Assembly: GCF_030269125.1 (NCBI RefSeq)
Contig: NZ_BSSM01000025.1
Span: 40,482 to 104,481 of the forward strand
DNA: 64,000 nt
DNA from: Streptomyces hygroscopicus subsp. hygroscopicus
GTDB taxonomy: Bacteria; Actinomycetota; Actinomycetes; Streptomycetales; Streptomycetaceae
Direction: 5' to 3'
The position numbers were made by a program, and so were the translations under genes. A model generated the notes under the pieces. It was not told the DNA's origin. It ran no database searches and was given only the letters and a program-made list of their open reading frames with translations. This document shows, piece by piece, positions 1 through 8,681 of the stretch (position 1 is the first letter of the stretch; every line of letters starts with the position of its first letter).

Positions 1-27
1 AAGCTGATCATGGCCTTCGGCAACTGA
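1..27 (+). CDS. 3' end of a PQQ-like beta-propeller protein (partial)
   Basis: Only the last eight codons and the stop are in the window. The end, KLIMAFGN, resembles the end of the next gene (LVLAFGTDG), so this is probably a tandem paralogue: a membrane-anchored beta-propeller protein. Everything else about it lies outside the window. Confidence 0.5.
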   Translation, partial: KLIMAFGN

Positions 28-90
28 GCCCGGCCGCTCCCCGTTCCGTCCGCCGTCCGGCCTTCCGAGTGTCACCGAGGTACCCGAGCC

Positions 91-1860
91 ATGACCCAGC
101 CGCCCCCGCCGAACCAGCCCCCGCAGCAGGGGGGTTTCGGCCCGCCGACCCCGCCGCCCCCGCAGGGCGCCCCGGGCCAGCAGCCGCCCGGCCCCCCGCA
201 GCAGCCCCAGCCCGGCTACGGCTACCCGCAGCCGATGCAGCCGCCGCCCCCGGCACCGCCGGCGGGCTACGGCTACCCCGCCGCGCCCCCGAACCCGTAC
301 GGCCAGCCGCCGGCCGCCCCCTACGGGGCCCCGCAGCAGAACCCGTACGCCATGCCCGCCCAGCCGGGCTACGGCTATCCGGGCCAGCCCCCGACCATGC
401 CGATGCAGCAGCAGGGCAGCGGCGGCGGGCGGAACAACACCACGCTGTACATCGTGATCGCGGCGGTCGTCGTGATCGCGCTGATCGTCGTCGGCGGCAT
501 CTGGGTCGCGGGCTCCGGTGACGGCGGCACCAAGCAGGACACCGCCTCCTCCGGCGGCGGTGGCAACGGCGGCGGCCAGGACAAGGGCTCCGGCGGCTCG
601 ACCGGCGGCAAGGAGAAGGTGCCGGCCGACCCCGCGGCCAAGGTCCTCTTCCAGATCCCGACGCCCTCCGTGGGGGACACGGTGAGCACCTCGGGCTCCT
701 GGCTGACCGACAAGGTGTACGCCAAGACCGGGGTGGACGAGATCGACGGCTACGACCCGGTCAAGGGCACCAGGCTGTGGACGGTCAAGCTGCCCGGCCC
801 GGTCTGCGCGGCCAGCCGGCATATGACCGCCGACCACAAGACGGCGATCACGTACCAGCCGACGAACAAGAAGTACGACGGCTGCTCCGACATCGCGGCG
901 ATCGACCTCGACGCGGGCAAGAAGCTGTGGACGAAGACCGTCAACGTCGGTGACTACCCGGTCAACTACCAGAACGTGACGGTGTCCCAGCGCACCGTCG
1001 CGCTCGGCGACAGCAACGGCGGCGCGGCCTTCGACATCGACTCCGGCAAGCCGCTGTGGCAGCCGAAGCCGGGCGAGGACTGCTACGACGCGGGCTACGG
1101 CGGCGGCGCCAAGCTGGTCGCGGTGCGCAGCTGCGGCGACTCGGACAACACCCAGCTGTCCATCCAGACCATCGACCCGCAGTCGGGCAAGGTCGTCTCC
1201 GAGTACAAGATGGACCCGGGTATCGAGTACGCCTCGGTCGTCTCCACCGACCCGCTCGTGGTCGCCGCCGACGTCGGCGACAGCGCGGGCGACGGCAGCG
1301 GCATCTCCGACTACTTCTCCATCGACAACAAGACCGGCAAGCTGCTCGCCCGGATCTCCGCGCCCGGCAAGACCTACGGCGGCCGCTGCGACGGCATCAC
1401 CCGGATCGAGGACTGCCACGAGGTCGTCGTCGGCGGCGGCAAGCTGTTCGTGCCGACCGAGGAGCACGACGGCAGCGGGACCTCCTACAGCACGACCAAC
1501 GAGGTCGTCGCCTTCGACCTGGCCACGGGCAAGCCCACCGGCCAGCGCGCCGAGGCCGGGGACGGCTATCTGCTGTCGCCGCTGCGCATGGACGGCGGCA
1601 ACCTGATCGCCTACAAGAAGCCGCCGTACGACAAGGGCGGCCAGATCGTCAGCATCGACGGCTCCACCTTCAAGGAGACCAAGCTCCTGGAGAACCCCTC
1701 CGCGGAGAGCGTCCGGCGGGCGGAGGGCAGCATGCTGCCGGACTACGCGGAGATCCTCTTCGCGAACGGCCGGCTGTACATGTCCGACGTCTTCGTCGAC
1801 AAGGCGGACCCGGGCGACGACAAGTCGTACCTGGTGCTGGCCTTCGGCACGGACGGCTGA
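91..1860 (+). CDS. Membrane-anchored PQQ-like beta-propeller protein with proline-rich N-terminus
   Basis: A 589-aa protein. Residues 1-115 are rich in Pro, Gln and Gly, with repeated GYGYP units, and would lie in the cytoplasm. One transmembrane helix follows at about 119-143 (TTLYIVIAAVVVIALIVVGG), then a Gly/Ser/Lys linker to about 180. The rest forms repeated blades of the PQQ type (for example VKGTRLWTVKLPG, DAGKKLWTKTVN, DSGKPLWQPKPG) and should be outside the cell. Paired cysteines in the blades (VCAAS, DGCSD, EDCYD, RSCGD) would suit disulfides. Function unknown; this architecture is common in streptomycetes, often near Ser/Thr kinases. The partial gene just upstream looks like a paralogue, suggesting local duplication. 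Confidence 0.8.
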   Translation: MTQPPPPNQPPQQGGFGPPTPPPPQGAPGQQPPGPPQQPQPGYGYPQPMQPPPPAPPAGYGYPAAPPNPYGQPPAAPYGAPQQNPYAMPAQPGYGYPGQPPTMPMQQQGSGGGRNNTTLYIVIAAVVVIALIVVGGIWVAGSGDGGTKQDTASSGGGGNGGGQDKGSGGSTGGKEKVPADPAAKVLFQIPTPSVGDTVSTSGSWLTDKVYAKTGVDEIDGYDPVKGTRLWTVKLPGPVCAASRHMTADHKTAITYQPTNKKYDGCSDIAAIDLDAGKKLWTKTVNVGDYPVNYQNVTVSQRTVALGDSNGGAAFDIDSGKPLWQPKPGEDCYDAGYGGGAKLVAVRSCGDSDNTQLSIQTIDPQSGKVVSEYKMDPGIEYASVVSTDPLVVAADVGDSAGDGSGISDYFSIDNKTGKLLARISAPGKTYGGRCDGITRIEDCHEVVVGGGKLFVPTEEHDGSGTSYSTTNEVVAFDLATGKPTGQRAEAGDGYLLSPLRMDGGNLIAYKKPPYDKGGQIVSIDGSTFKETKLLENPSAESVRRAEGSMLPDYAEILFANGRLYMSDVFVDKADPGDDKSYLVLAFGTDG

Positions 1861-1903
1861 CCGCCGCAGCACAATCACCCGAACGGGTGACTTGGTCAGC
1901 GGT

Positions 1904-1928
1904 GCCCCGGATGTCATCGATCCGGGGC
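1904..1928 (+). terminator. Hairpin terminator after the beta-propeller gene
   Basis: A 9-bp stem GCCCCGGAT/ATCCGGGGC with a 7-nt loop lies 43 nt past the stop. A smaller hairpin (TCACCC/GGGTGA) precedes it at 1875-1890. There is no long T-tract, as is usual in high-GC actinobacteria. Confidence 0.6.
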
Positions 1929-2075
1929 ACTTCTGCTGTCCAGGGCGGCGCGGCGTCGAACAAGCGTGTAGCTTCCGGGGGCATGGAAGGGGCGAGGTGC
2001 CGGGGGGCCCTCTGTCCTTCGGGCCGGTGGACGTCCATAGTGGGGCATCCATGGGCGGGACTGGGGGGTTTCTCT

Positions 2076-2753
2076 ATGGGAGTACGGCTCATGGTCGTGG
2101 ACGACCATCGCCTGCTCGCGGAGGCGCTGGCATCGGCGCTGAAACTGCGCGGGCACCGGGTGCTCGCCTCGGCCGCGCCCGCCGCGGGCGCCGCGGACCT
2201 GGTGATCGCGCGGGCGCCGGAGGTGTGTCTGCTGGGTACGGCCGCCCCGGCCGAGCCCGGGGCCTTCGACCCGGTGGCGAAGATCAAGCGGGAGCGGCCG
2301 CAGGTGGCGGTGGTGGTGCTCGGCCCGGTGCCGTCGCCCCGGGGGATCGCCGCGGCGTTCGCCGCCGGGGCGTCGGGGTACGTACGGCACGACGAACGCA
2401 TCGAGGGCGTCGAGCGCGCGATCCTGAAGGCCCGCTCCGGTGAGTCGGCGGTCTCCCCCGCCCTCCTCCAGGAAGCCTTCACCGAACTCCTCAACCCCAC
2501 CGCCCAGCCCGACGACGAGGCCCAGCGCCTCCTCCGCGTCCTCACCCCCCGCGAGGTCGAGGTCCTCGTCCGCGTCGCCGACGGCGAGGACACCCGCGTC
2601 ATCGCCTCCGGCATGCGGATAGCGCCGAGCACGGCCCGGACGCATGTCCAGCGGGTGCTGATGAAGCTGGGTGTGGGGTCGAGGCTGGAGGCGGCGGCCC
2701 TGGCCGCCCGCACGGGACTGCTGGATCGCGCGGGCGACCGCAACGCCCCGTAG
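2076..2753 (+). CDS. Atypical LuxR/NarL-family response regulator lacking the phosphoacceptor Asp
   Basis: A 225-aa orphan regulator. The N-terminus MGVRLMVVDDHRLLAEAL fits a receiver domain and keeps the acidic pair. The strand that should end in the phosphorylated Asp reads EVCLLGTAAP (Gly54), and the conserved Lys region reads GYVRHD. The receiver is therefore probably not phosphorylated. The C-terminus is a normal LuxR helix-turn-helix (LTPREVEVLVRVADGEDTRV to ARTHVQRVLMKLGVGSR). The ATG at 2076 was chosen because the receiver begins there, although the frame is open far upstream. No sensor kinase is adjacent. A second LuxR-type regulator at 9242 has a similar start, and the two flank the galactose cluster. 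DNA-binding role likely; targets unknown. Confidence 0.85.
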   Translation: MGVRLMVVDDHRLLAEALASALKLRGHRVLASAAPAAGAADLVIARAPEVCLLGTAAPAEPGAFDPVAKIKRERPQVAVVVLGPVPSPRGIAAAFAAGASGYVRHDERIEGVERAILKARSGESAVSPALLQEAFTELLNPTAQPDDEAQRLLRVLTPREVEVLVRVADGEDTRVIASGMRIAPSTARTHVQRVLMKLGVGSRLEAAALAARTGLLDRAGDRNAP

Positions 2754-2815
2754 GGGCGCGGGGAACCGCGCGACCGGCCACGCAGCCGGCGGACGGCCCC
2801 CGCGCCCCGACGGCG

Positions 2816-3121
2816 CTACTCCTGCCGTTCCTGCGGCGGAGCCGTCGGCCGCAGCTTCAGCCACACCAGGAAGAAGGCACCCAGCGCCAGCATCCCGATC
2901 CCGGTCCACAGGTTGATGTTGACCCCCTGCGCCTTGTCGATCGCGGACCGCGAGTCCGTGATGCCGGTGATCGTGACGATGACGCCGTAGACCACGAAGA
3001 GCCCGCCGATGATGCGGCGCAGGTCGAAGATGCGGGCGGCCGTCGCGGACCTGGCCTCCAGTTCGGTGACCTCCCGCGCGATCTCGTCCTCGGTGTAATG
3101 GTGTTCGGAGTTCTCGGACAT
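2816..3121 (-). CDS. Small two-helix membrane protein accompanying the symporter
   Basis: A 101-aa protein with a charged N-terminus (about 1-35) and two transmembrane helices, at about 40-58 (GGLFVVYGVIVTITGITDS) and 72-90 (LWTGIGMLALGAFFLVWLKL). It lies 20 nt downstream of the sodium/solute symporter gene on the same strand, so the two are surely co-transcribed. Small two-helix membrane proteins often accompany symporters of this family. A role as an accessory subunit is inferred from position, not from a recognised catalytic motif. Confidence 0.75.
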   Translation of the reverse strand: MSENSEHHYTEDEIAREVTELEARSATAARIFDLRRIIGGLFVVYGVIVTITGITDSRSAIDKAQGVNINLWTGIGMLALGAFFLVWLKLRPTAPPQERQE

Positions 3122-3141
3122 GTTCCCTCGATCCTCCCGCG

Positions 3142-4836
3142 TCAGAACGAGAACGGGATGTAGCAGGCGGCGGCGAGCACGACCGCGCCCCAGCCCAGCA
3201 GGGCGGGCCTGCGGTACCAGGCGTCGTCACCGGGGGCCGGCGGCTCGGACATGCCGGGGGAGCGGGTGCCGTAGACCAGGCCCTGGAGCTCCTGCGCCGG
3301 CTTCGGCTCGGTGAACAGGGAGACCAGGACCATCACGACCGCACCGGCGACGAACCCGGCGATCGCCGAGACGAAGTTGGCGCCCTGGTCGGAGGGGATG
3401 GAGATGATCCCCTTCTTGTAGAGGACGAAGTAGTTGACCATCGCGGTGACGGTGCCCGCGAGCAGGCCCCAGAAGCCGGACTTGACCGACGCCCGCTTCC
3501 AGAACATGCCGATGATGAAGACGACGAACATCGGCACGTTGAAGAAGGAGAACAGCGTCTGGAGGTAGGCCATGATGTTCGAGAACGACGACGCGAGGAA
3601 CGCCGTGCCGACGGACGCGCAGACACCGATCACGGTGATCCACCGGCCGAACCGGACGTAGTAGGCGTCCTCCCGCCCGCGCACCACGTACTTCGCCCAG
3701 ATGTCGTTGGTGAACACGGTGTTGAAGGACGACACGTTGGCCGCCATGCCGGCCATGAACGCGGCGAGCAGACCGGTGACCGCGATGCCGAGCACACCGT
3801 TGGGCAGCAGCTCCTGCATCAGGTACGGGATGGCGTCGTTGTACTGCAACCCCGACCCGCTGGTGCCGATGCCCGGCACGAGCGCGGCCGCGACCAGGCC
3901 CGGGATCATCACCAGGAAGACGATGAAGATCTTCGGGTACGCGGCGATCAGCGGCGTCCGCTGCCCGGCCGAGAGGTTCTTCGCGGACAGGGCGCGCTGC
4001 ACCTCGGCGAAGTTGGTGGTCCAGTAACCGAAGGACAGCACGAAGCCGAGGCCGAGGACGATGGTCAGCCAGTTCGCGCCGAGCGGGTTGCTGCTGCCGA
4101 TCCCGGTGCCGCCCCACGCGGTGGTGAAGTCGTGCCCGTGGGTCTCGGCGAGCTTGTGGGTCAGCCCGCCCCAGCCGCCGACCTTGCGCAGGCCGAGGAT
4201 GGTGATCGGGATGAGCGCGGCGAGGATCACGAAGAACTGCAGGACCTCGTTGTAGATCGCCGAGGACAGACCGCCCAGCGTGATGTACGCGAGCACGAAG
4301 GCGCCGGCGACCACGATGGCCACCCACTGCGGCCAGCCCAGCAGGGCCTCGACCACGATCGCGAGCGCGTACAGGTTGACACCGGCGATCAGGATCGCGG
4401 CGAAGGCGAACAGGATCGAACTGAGCAGGTGGGCTGCCTTGTCGAAGCGCAGCAGCAGGAACTCGGGGACCGAGCGGACCTTGCTGCCGTAGTAGAAGGG
4501 CATCATCACCAGGCCGAGGAAGACCATGGCGGGGATGGCGCCGATCCAGTACCAGTGCACGGTGTAGGCGCCGTACTGGGCGCTGTTGGCGGCCATGCCG
4601 AGGATCTCGGTGGCCGCCAGGTTCGCCGAGATGAAGGCGAGGCCGGTGATCCAGGCGGGCAGCGAGCGTCCGGAGAGGAAGAAGTCGAGGCTCGTCCTGA
4701 CCGAGCGGCGGGCCGCGAGACCGATGCCGAGCACGACGACGAAGTAGATCGCCAGGATCGTGTAGTCCAGCCAGTTGGTCGGGAGCCGTAGCCCGGCCGC
4801 CGCCAGATACGTATGCGCGTATGTGGGGGTTTGCAT
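3142..4836 (-). CDS. Sodium:solute symporter family transporter (probable galactose/sugar uptake)
   Basis: A 564-aa integral membrane protein with about 14 hydrophobic helices and the features of the SSS/SGLT family: an N-terminal YFVVVLGIGLAARR helix and the long GLLAAFMAGMAANVSSFNTV stretch followed by FTNDIW. It would move a solute inward with sodium. The gene is divergent from galT-galE-galK across a 158-nt AT-rich gap. That location, plus the relation to SGLT-type sugar carriers, makes galactose or a related sugar the best substrate guess. The ATG at 4836 starts MQTPTYAHTYL; its ribosome site is weak. Substrate identity is inference. Confidence 0.85.
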   Translation of the reverse strand: MQTPTYAHTYLAAAGLRLPTNWLDYTILAIYFVVVLGIGLAARRSVRTSLDFFLSGRSLPAWITGLAFISANLAATEILGMAANSAQYGAYTVHWYWIGAIPAMVFLGLVMMPFYYGSKVRSVPEFLLLRFDKAAHLLSSILFAFAAILIAGVNLYALAIVVEALLGWPQWVAIVVAGAFVLAYITLGGLSSAIYNEVLQFFVILAALIPITILGLRKVGGWGGLTHKLAETHGHDFTTAWGGTGIGSSNPLGANWLTIVLGLGFVLSFGYWTTNFAEVQRALSAKNLSAGQRTPLIAAYPKIFIVFLVMIPGLVAAALVPGIGTSGSGLQYNDAIPYLMQELLPNGVLGIAVTGLLAAFMAGMAANVSSFNTVFTNDIWAKYVVRGREDAYYVRFGRWITVIGVCASVGTAFLASSFSNIMAYLQTLFSFFNVPMFVVFIIGMFWKRASVKSGFWGLLAGTVTAMVNYFVLYKKGIISIPSDQGANFVSAIAGFVAGAVVMVLVSLFTEPKPAQELQGLVYGTRSPGMSEPPAPGDDAWYRRPALLGWGAVVLAAACYIPFSF

Positions 4837-4994
4837 AAGAACTCGCTTCGTTGCGCGAACTGATCAGAGCGGAACCTACGCCTGTGTGTTGAGAAAATGA
4901 ACACTTATGATGGTGATCTTTGTTCGATTGTGATGATCTGATTCTGTGTCGGGTTGTGGTCTGTTATGTTTGATTCTGTTGAGAGGAGTCCGGT
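4837..4994. promoter_or_regulatory. Divergent promoter region between symporter and gal operon
   Basis: This gap is strikingly AT-rich for the window. Between 4920 and 4985 it carries degenerate direct repeats built on GATTSTG: GTTCGATTGTG (GATT at 4926), CTGATTCTGTG (4940) and TTTGATTCTGTTG (4972). Direct repeats of this kind would suit a galactose-responsive repressor, for example of the DeoR type. A GAGAGGAG ribosome site for galT sits at about 4981-4988. No repressor gene is recognisable next to it. Confidence 0.5.
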
Positions 4995-6056
4995 GTGAAG
5001 AAGACCCCGACCCTGCTGGCCGACGGCCGTGAGCTGATCTACTACGACCTGCGGGACGACACCGTCCGCGACGCGGTCGACCGGCGCCCGCTGGACCGCA
5101 CGGCCACCACCTCCGAGATCCGCCGGGATCCGCTGCTCGGCGACCGGGTCGCCGTCGCCTCCCACCGGCAGGGCCGCACCTACCATCCGCCGGCCGACCG
5201 GTGCCCGCTCTGCCCGACCGAGGGCGACCGGCTCAGCGAGATCCCGGACTCCTCGTACGACGTCGTCGTCTTCGAGAACCGCTTCCCCTCGCTCGCCGGC
5301 GACTCCGGGCGCTGCGAGGTCGTCTGCTTCACCTCCGACCACGACGCCTCCTTCGCCGATCTGACCCCCGAGCACGGACGCCTGGTGCTCGACGCGTGGA
5401 CCGACCGGACGGCGGAGCTGTCGCAGCTGCCCTGCGTCGAGCAGGTGTTCTGCTTCGAGAACCGCGGCGCCGAGATCGGCGTGACCCTGGGCCATCCGCA
5501 CGGACAGATCTACGCCTACCCCTTCACCACCCCGCGCACCGCGCTGATGCTCCAGTCGCTCGCCGCGCACCGGGCGGGGACCGGAGGGGAGAACCTGTTC
5601 GACGCGGTCCTCGAACGGGAACTCGCCGGCGAGCGGGTCGTCCTGGAGGGTGAGCACTGGGCGGCCTTCGTGCCGTACGCGGCGCACTGGCCGTACGAGG
5701 TCCACCTGTACCCCAAGCGCCGCGTCCCCGACCTCCTCGCGCTGGACGAGGCGGCGCGCACAGAGTTCCCCCAGGTGTATCTGGAACTCTTGAGGCGCTT
5801 CGACCGGATCTTCGGCCCCGGCGAGCCGCCGACGCCGTACATCGCCGCCTGGCACCAGGCGCCGTTCGGGCAGCTCGCCGGATTCGACGGGGTGACGCGG
5901 GACGACTTCGCGCTCCATCTGGAGCTTTTCACCATCCGCCGCACTTCCGGCAAGCTGAAGTTTCTCGCGGGTTCCGAGTCCGGCATGAGCGTGTTCATCA
6001 ACGACGTGCCGCCGGAACGCGCGGCCGAGCGACTGCGAGAGGTAGCGACTTCATGA
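4995..6056 (+). CDS. galT: Galactose-1-phosphate uridylyltransferase
   Basis: A 353-aa GalT, the Leloir enzyme that exchanges UMP between UDP-glucose and galactose 1-phosphate. The active-site HPH motif is seen in GHPHGQIYAYPF (about residues 165-176), with the histidine that forms the uridylyl intermediate. CPLCPTEGDR near residue 73 resembles the zinc-binding site of the family. The GTG start at 4995 follows GAGAGGAG with good spacing. It overlaps galE by 4 nt (ATGA), so it is first in a translationally coupled galT-galE-galK operon. Confidence 0.97.
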   Translation: MKKTPTLLADGRELIYYDLRDDTVRDAVDRRPLDRTATTSEIRRDPLLGDRVAVASHRQGRTYHPPADRCPLCPTEGDRLSEIPDSSYDVVVFENRFPSLAGDSGRCEVVCFTSDHDASFADLTPEHGRLVLDAWTDRTAELSQLPCVEQVFCFENRGAEIGVTLGHPHGQIYAYPFTTPRTALMLQSLAAHRAGTGGENLFDAVLERELAGERVVLEGEHWAAFVPYAAHWPYEVHLYPKRRVPDLLALDEAARTEFPQVYLELLRRFDRIFGPGEPPTPYIAAWHQAPFGQLAGFDGVTRDDFALHLELFTIRRTSGKLKFLAGSESGMSVFINDVPPERAAERLREVATS

Positions 6057-7015
6057 AGTACCTGGTGACGGGTGGCGCGGGATATGTCGGCAGCGTGGTG
6101 GCCCAGCATCTGCTGGAGTCCGGGCACGAGGTCACCGTCCTCGACAACCTCTCCACCGGCTTTCGCGCGGGGGTCCCGGCCGGCGCCGCCTTCATCGAGG
6201 GCGACATCCGCGACGCCGCGAAGTGGCTCGACCGCTCGTACGACGGCGTGCTGCACTTCGCCGCGTTCTCGCAGGTCGGCGAGTCCGTGGTGAAGCCCGA
6301 GAAGTACTGGGACAACAACGTCGCCGGCACCCTCGCCCTGCTCGGCGCCCTGCGCGAGGCGGGCGTGCGCAAGCTCGTCTTCTCCTCCACGGCCGCCACG
6401 TACGGCGAGCCCGAGCAGGTCCCGATCACCGAGGACGCCCCGACCCGTCCGACCAACCCCTACGGCGCGTCCAAGCTCGCCGTCGACCACATGATCACCA
6501 GCGAGGCCCACGCCCACGGCCTGGCGGCGGTCTCCCTGCGCTACTTCAACGTGGCGGGCGCGTACGGCGCGTACGGCGAGCGGCACGACCCCGAGTCGCA
6601 CCTCATCCCGCTCGTCCTCCAGGTCGCCCAGGGCCGGCGCGACGCCATCTCCATCTACGGCGACGACTACCCGACCCCCGACGGCACCTGCGTCCGCGAC
6701 TACATCCACGTGGCGGACCTGGCCGACGCGCATCTGCTGGCGCTGACGGCTGCGAACCCGGGCGAGCACCTGATCTGCAACCTCGGCAACGGCAACGGGT
6801 TCTCCGTGCGCCAGGTCATCGAGACCGTCCGCGAGGTCACCGGCCACCCGATCCCCGAGGTCGTCGCCCCGCGCCGGGGCGGCGACCCGGCCGTCCTGGT
6901 CGCCGCCGCGGACACCGCCCGCGAGAAACTGGGCTGGAACCCGAGCCGAGCGGAGCTCGCGGGCATCGTCGCGGACGCCTGGGAGTTCGCACAGAACCTG
7001 TCGAAGGAGAACTAG
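6053..7015 (+). CDS. galE: UDP-glucose 4-epimerase
   Basis: A 320-aa extended short-chain dehydrogenase. The N-terminal GGAGYVGSVVAQHLL is the NAD-binding glycine motif, FSSTAATYGE carries the active-site Ser/Thr region and NPYGASKLAVDHM gives the catalytic YxxxK pair. It interconverts UDP-galactose and UDP-glucose, regenerating the co-substrate of GalT and supplying UDP-galactose for envelope sugars. The start overlaps the galT stop, and its own stop overlaps the galK start by one base. Confidence 0.97.
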   Translation: MKYLVTGGAGYVGSVVAQHLLESGHEVTVLDNLSTGFRAGVPAGAAFIEGDIRDAAKWLDRSYDGVLHFAAFSQVGESVVKPEKYWDNNVAGTLALLGALREAGVRKLVFSSTAATYGEPEQVPITEDAPTRPTNPYGASKLAVDHMITSEAHAHGLAAVSLRYFNVAGAYGAYGERHDPESHLIPLVLQVAQGRRDAISIYGDDYPTPDGTCVRDYIHVADLADAHLLALTAANPGEHLICNLGNGNGFSVRQVIETVREVTGHPIPEVVAPRRGGDPAVLVAAADTAREKLGWNPSRAELAGIVADAWEFAQNLSKEN

Positions 7016-8169
7016 TGGGGGCACAGCAGGTCGCCGAGCGCTTCACCGAGCTGTACGGGGCGCGCCCGGAGGGAGTGTGGGCGGCGCCGGGCCGGGTCAA
7101 CCTGATCGGCGAGCACACCGACTACAACGACGGCTTCGTCATGCCGTTCGCACTGCCCCACCAGGCGGTCGCGGCGGTCTCCCGCCGGGACGACGGCCTG
7201 CTGCGCCTGCATTCGGCGGACATGGAGGGCGGCGTCGTCGAGCTGCGCCTCGACGCGCTCGCCCCGGGCACCGACTCCGCGTGGACGGCGTACCCGGCGG
7301 GCGTCGTCTGGGCCCTGCGCGAGGCGGGTCACGCGATCACCGGGGCGGACGTCCACCTCTCCTCGACCGTGCCCACGGGCGCGGGCCTGTCCTCCTCCGC
7401 CGCCCTGGAGGTCGTGATCGCCCTCGCGTTCGACGACCTGTACGACCTCGGCCTCGCCCGCTGGCAGCTGGCCCGCCTGTGCCAGCGCGCCGAGAACGTC
7501 TACGTCGGCGCGCCGACCGGCATCATGGACCAGACCGCGTCCGCGTGCTGCGCACCGGGCCACGCCCTGTTCCTCGACACCCGGGACCTCTCCCAGCAGC
7601 AGATCCCCTTCGACCTCGCGGCCGAGGGACTGCGCCTCCTCGTGGTCGACACCCAGGTCAAGCACGCCCACAGCGGCGGCGAGTACGGCAAGCGCCGGGC
7701 CGGCTGCGAGAAGGGCGCGGCCCTGCTCGGCGTCGACGCCCTGCGCGACATCGCCTACGCCGACCTGGACGCGGCGCTCGCCCGCCTGGGCGACGAGGAG
7801 GAGATCCGCCGCCTGGTGCGCCACGTCGTCACCGAGGACGAGCGCGTCGAACGCACGGTCGCCCTCCTGCGCGCCGGCGACCCCCGCGCCATCGGCCCGA
7901 TCCTCACCGAGGGCCACGCCTCCCTGCGCGACGACTTCCGCATCTCCTGCCCGGAACTGGACCTCGTGGTGGACACGGCCCTCGCCCACGGAGCCCTCGG
8001 CTCCCGCATGACCGGCGGCGGCTTCGGCGGCTCGGCCCTCATCCTCGCGGAATCCTCCGAGGTCCCCTCCCTGACCAAGGCCCTGGAAGCAGCCTTCGCG
8101 ACAGCGGACTTCATGGCTCCGCGGGTCTTCGAGGCGGTACCGTCGGCGGGGGCGCGGCGCTTGGTCTGA
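7015..8169 (+). CDS. galK: Galactokinase
   Basis: A 384-aa GHMP kinase that phosphorylates galactose at C1. All family motifs are present: GRVNLIGEHTDYNDGFVMP near the N-terminus (sugar binding), the ATP loop PTGAGLSSSAALE at about 122-134, and the C-terminal GSRMTGGGFGGSAL. The GTG start at 7015 shares its G with the galE stop (TAGTG), and AAGGAG lies 7 nt upstream, so translation is coupled to galE. It is the last gene of the operon. Confidence 0.96.
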   Translation: MGAQQVAERFTELYGARPEGVWAAPGRVNLIGEHTDYNDGFVMPFALPHQAVAAVSRRDDGLLRLHSADMEGGVVELRLDALAPGTDSAWTAYPAGVVWALREAGHAITGADVHLSSTVPTGAGLSSSAALEVVIALAFDDLYDLGLARWQLARLCQRAENVYVGAPTGIMDQTASACCAPGHALFLDTRDLSQQQIPFDLAAEGLRLLVVDTQVKHAHSGGEYGKRRAGCEKGAALLGVDALRDIAYADLDAALARLGDEEEIRRLVRHVVTEDERVERTVALLRAGDPRAIGPILTEGHASLRDDFRISCPELDLVVDTALAHGALGSRMTGGGFGGSALILAESSEVPSLTKALEAAFATADFMAPRVFEAVPSAGARRLV

Positions 8170-8219
8170 CGCCGGACCGGGGCGCGGCGCATGTCGTGAG
8201 ACGGGGGTGTGCGCGGTTG

Positions 8220-8675
8220 ATGACGGACGACGAGATACGGTCCCGGTTCGACGGCCGGGGAATGGTCGAGATCCGGGGCGGGGAGTCGATCAAGGCGCGG
8301 GCCGAACCGATCGCGCACGCCCTCGGGTATCGGCTGGTGTCCACCGAAACCCGCCGTACCGCGATGCCCCCGCTCGGGTAACGCGGGCCCGTCACCATCG
8401 CACTGTTCTTCCGCCGCGACGACGATCCGCGCGCCTGGCGCCGGGCCGAGCAGGCGATCGAGCGGCTGCGGGCGGGCGGACCGCTGCTGGTGGAGGGGGG
8501 AGTCGACCGAACCTCCGCCGCCGCCCCGGCCGGCTCCGCCGCTCACCCCCCGCCTGCCGGCGCCGCGCCCGCGGCGCTCGCTGGAGCCGCCCCCGCCCGC
8601 GCCGTCCACGCCGCCCGGACCCCGGGTGCCGCCCCGGCCGTCATACCCGCCCCGCCCCCGCCGCCCTCGGCGTGA
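8220..8675 (+). pseudogene. Hypothetical protein interrupted by an in-frame stop
   Basis: Two stretches of protein-like sequence run in the same frame on either side of a TAA at 8379-8381. The first (53 codons) begins MTDDEIRSRFDGRG and ends RRTAMPPLG. The second continues RGPVTIALFFRRDDDPRAWR and then becomes Ala/Pro-rich low-complexity sequence to a stop at 8675. The second part has no obvious start or ribosome site. The simplest reading is one gene of unknown function broken by a nonsense change. A real 53-aa protein, or a sequencing error at the TAA, are alternatives. Confidence 0.5.
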
Positions 8676-8681
8676 GCCCCG

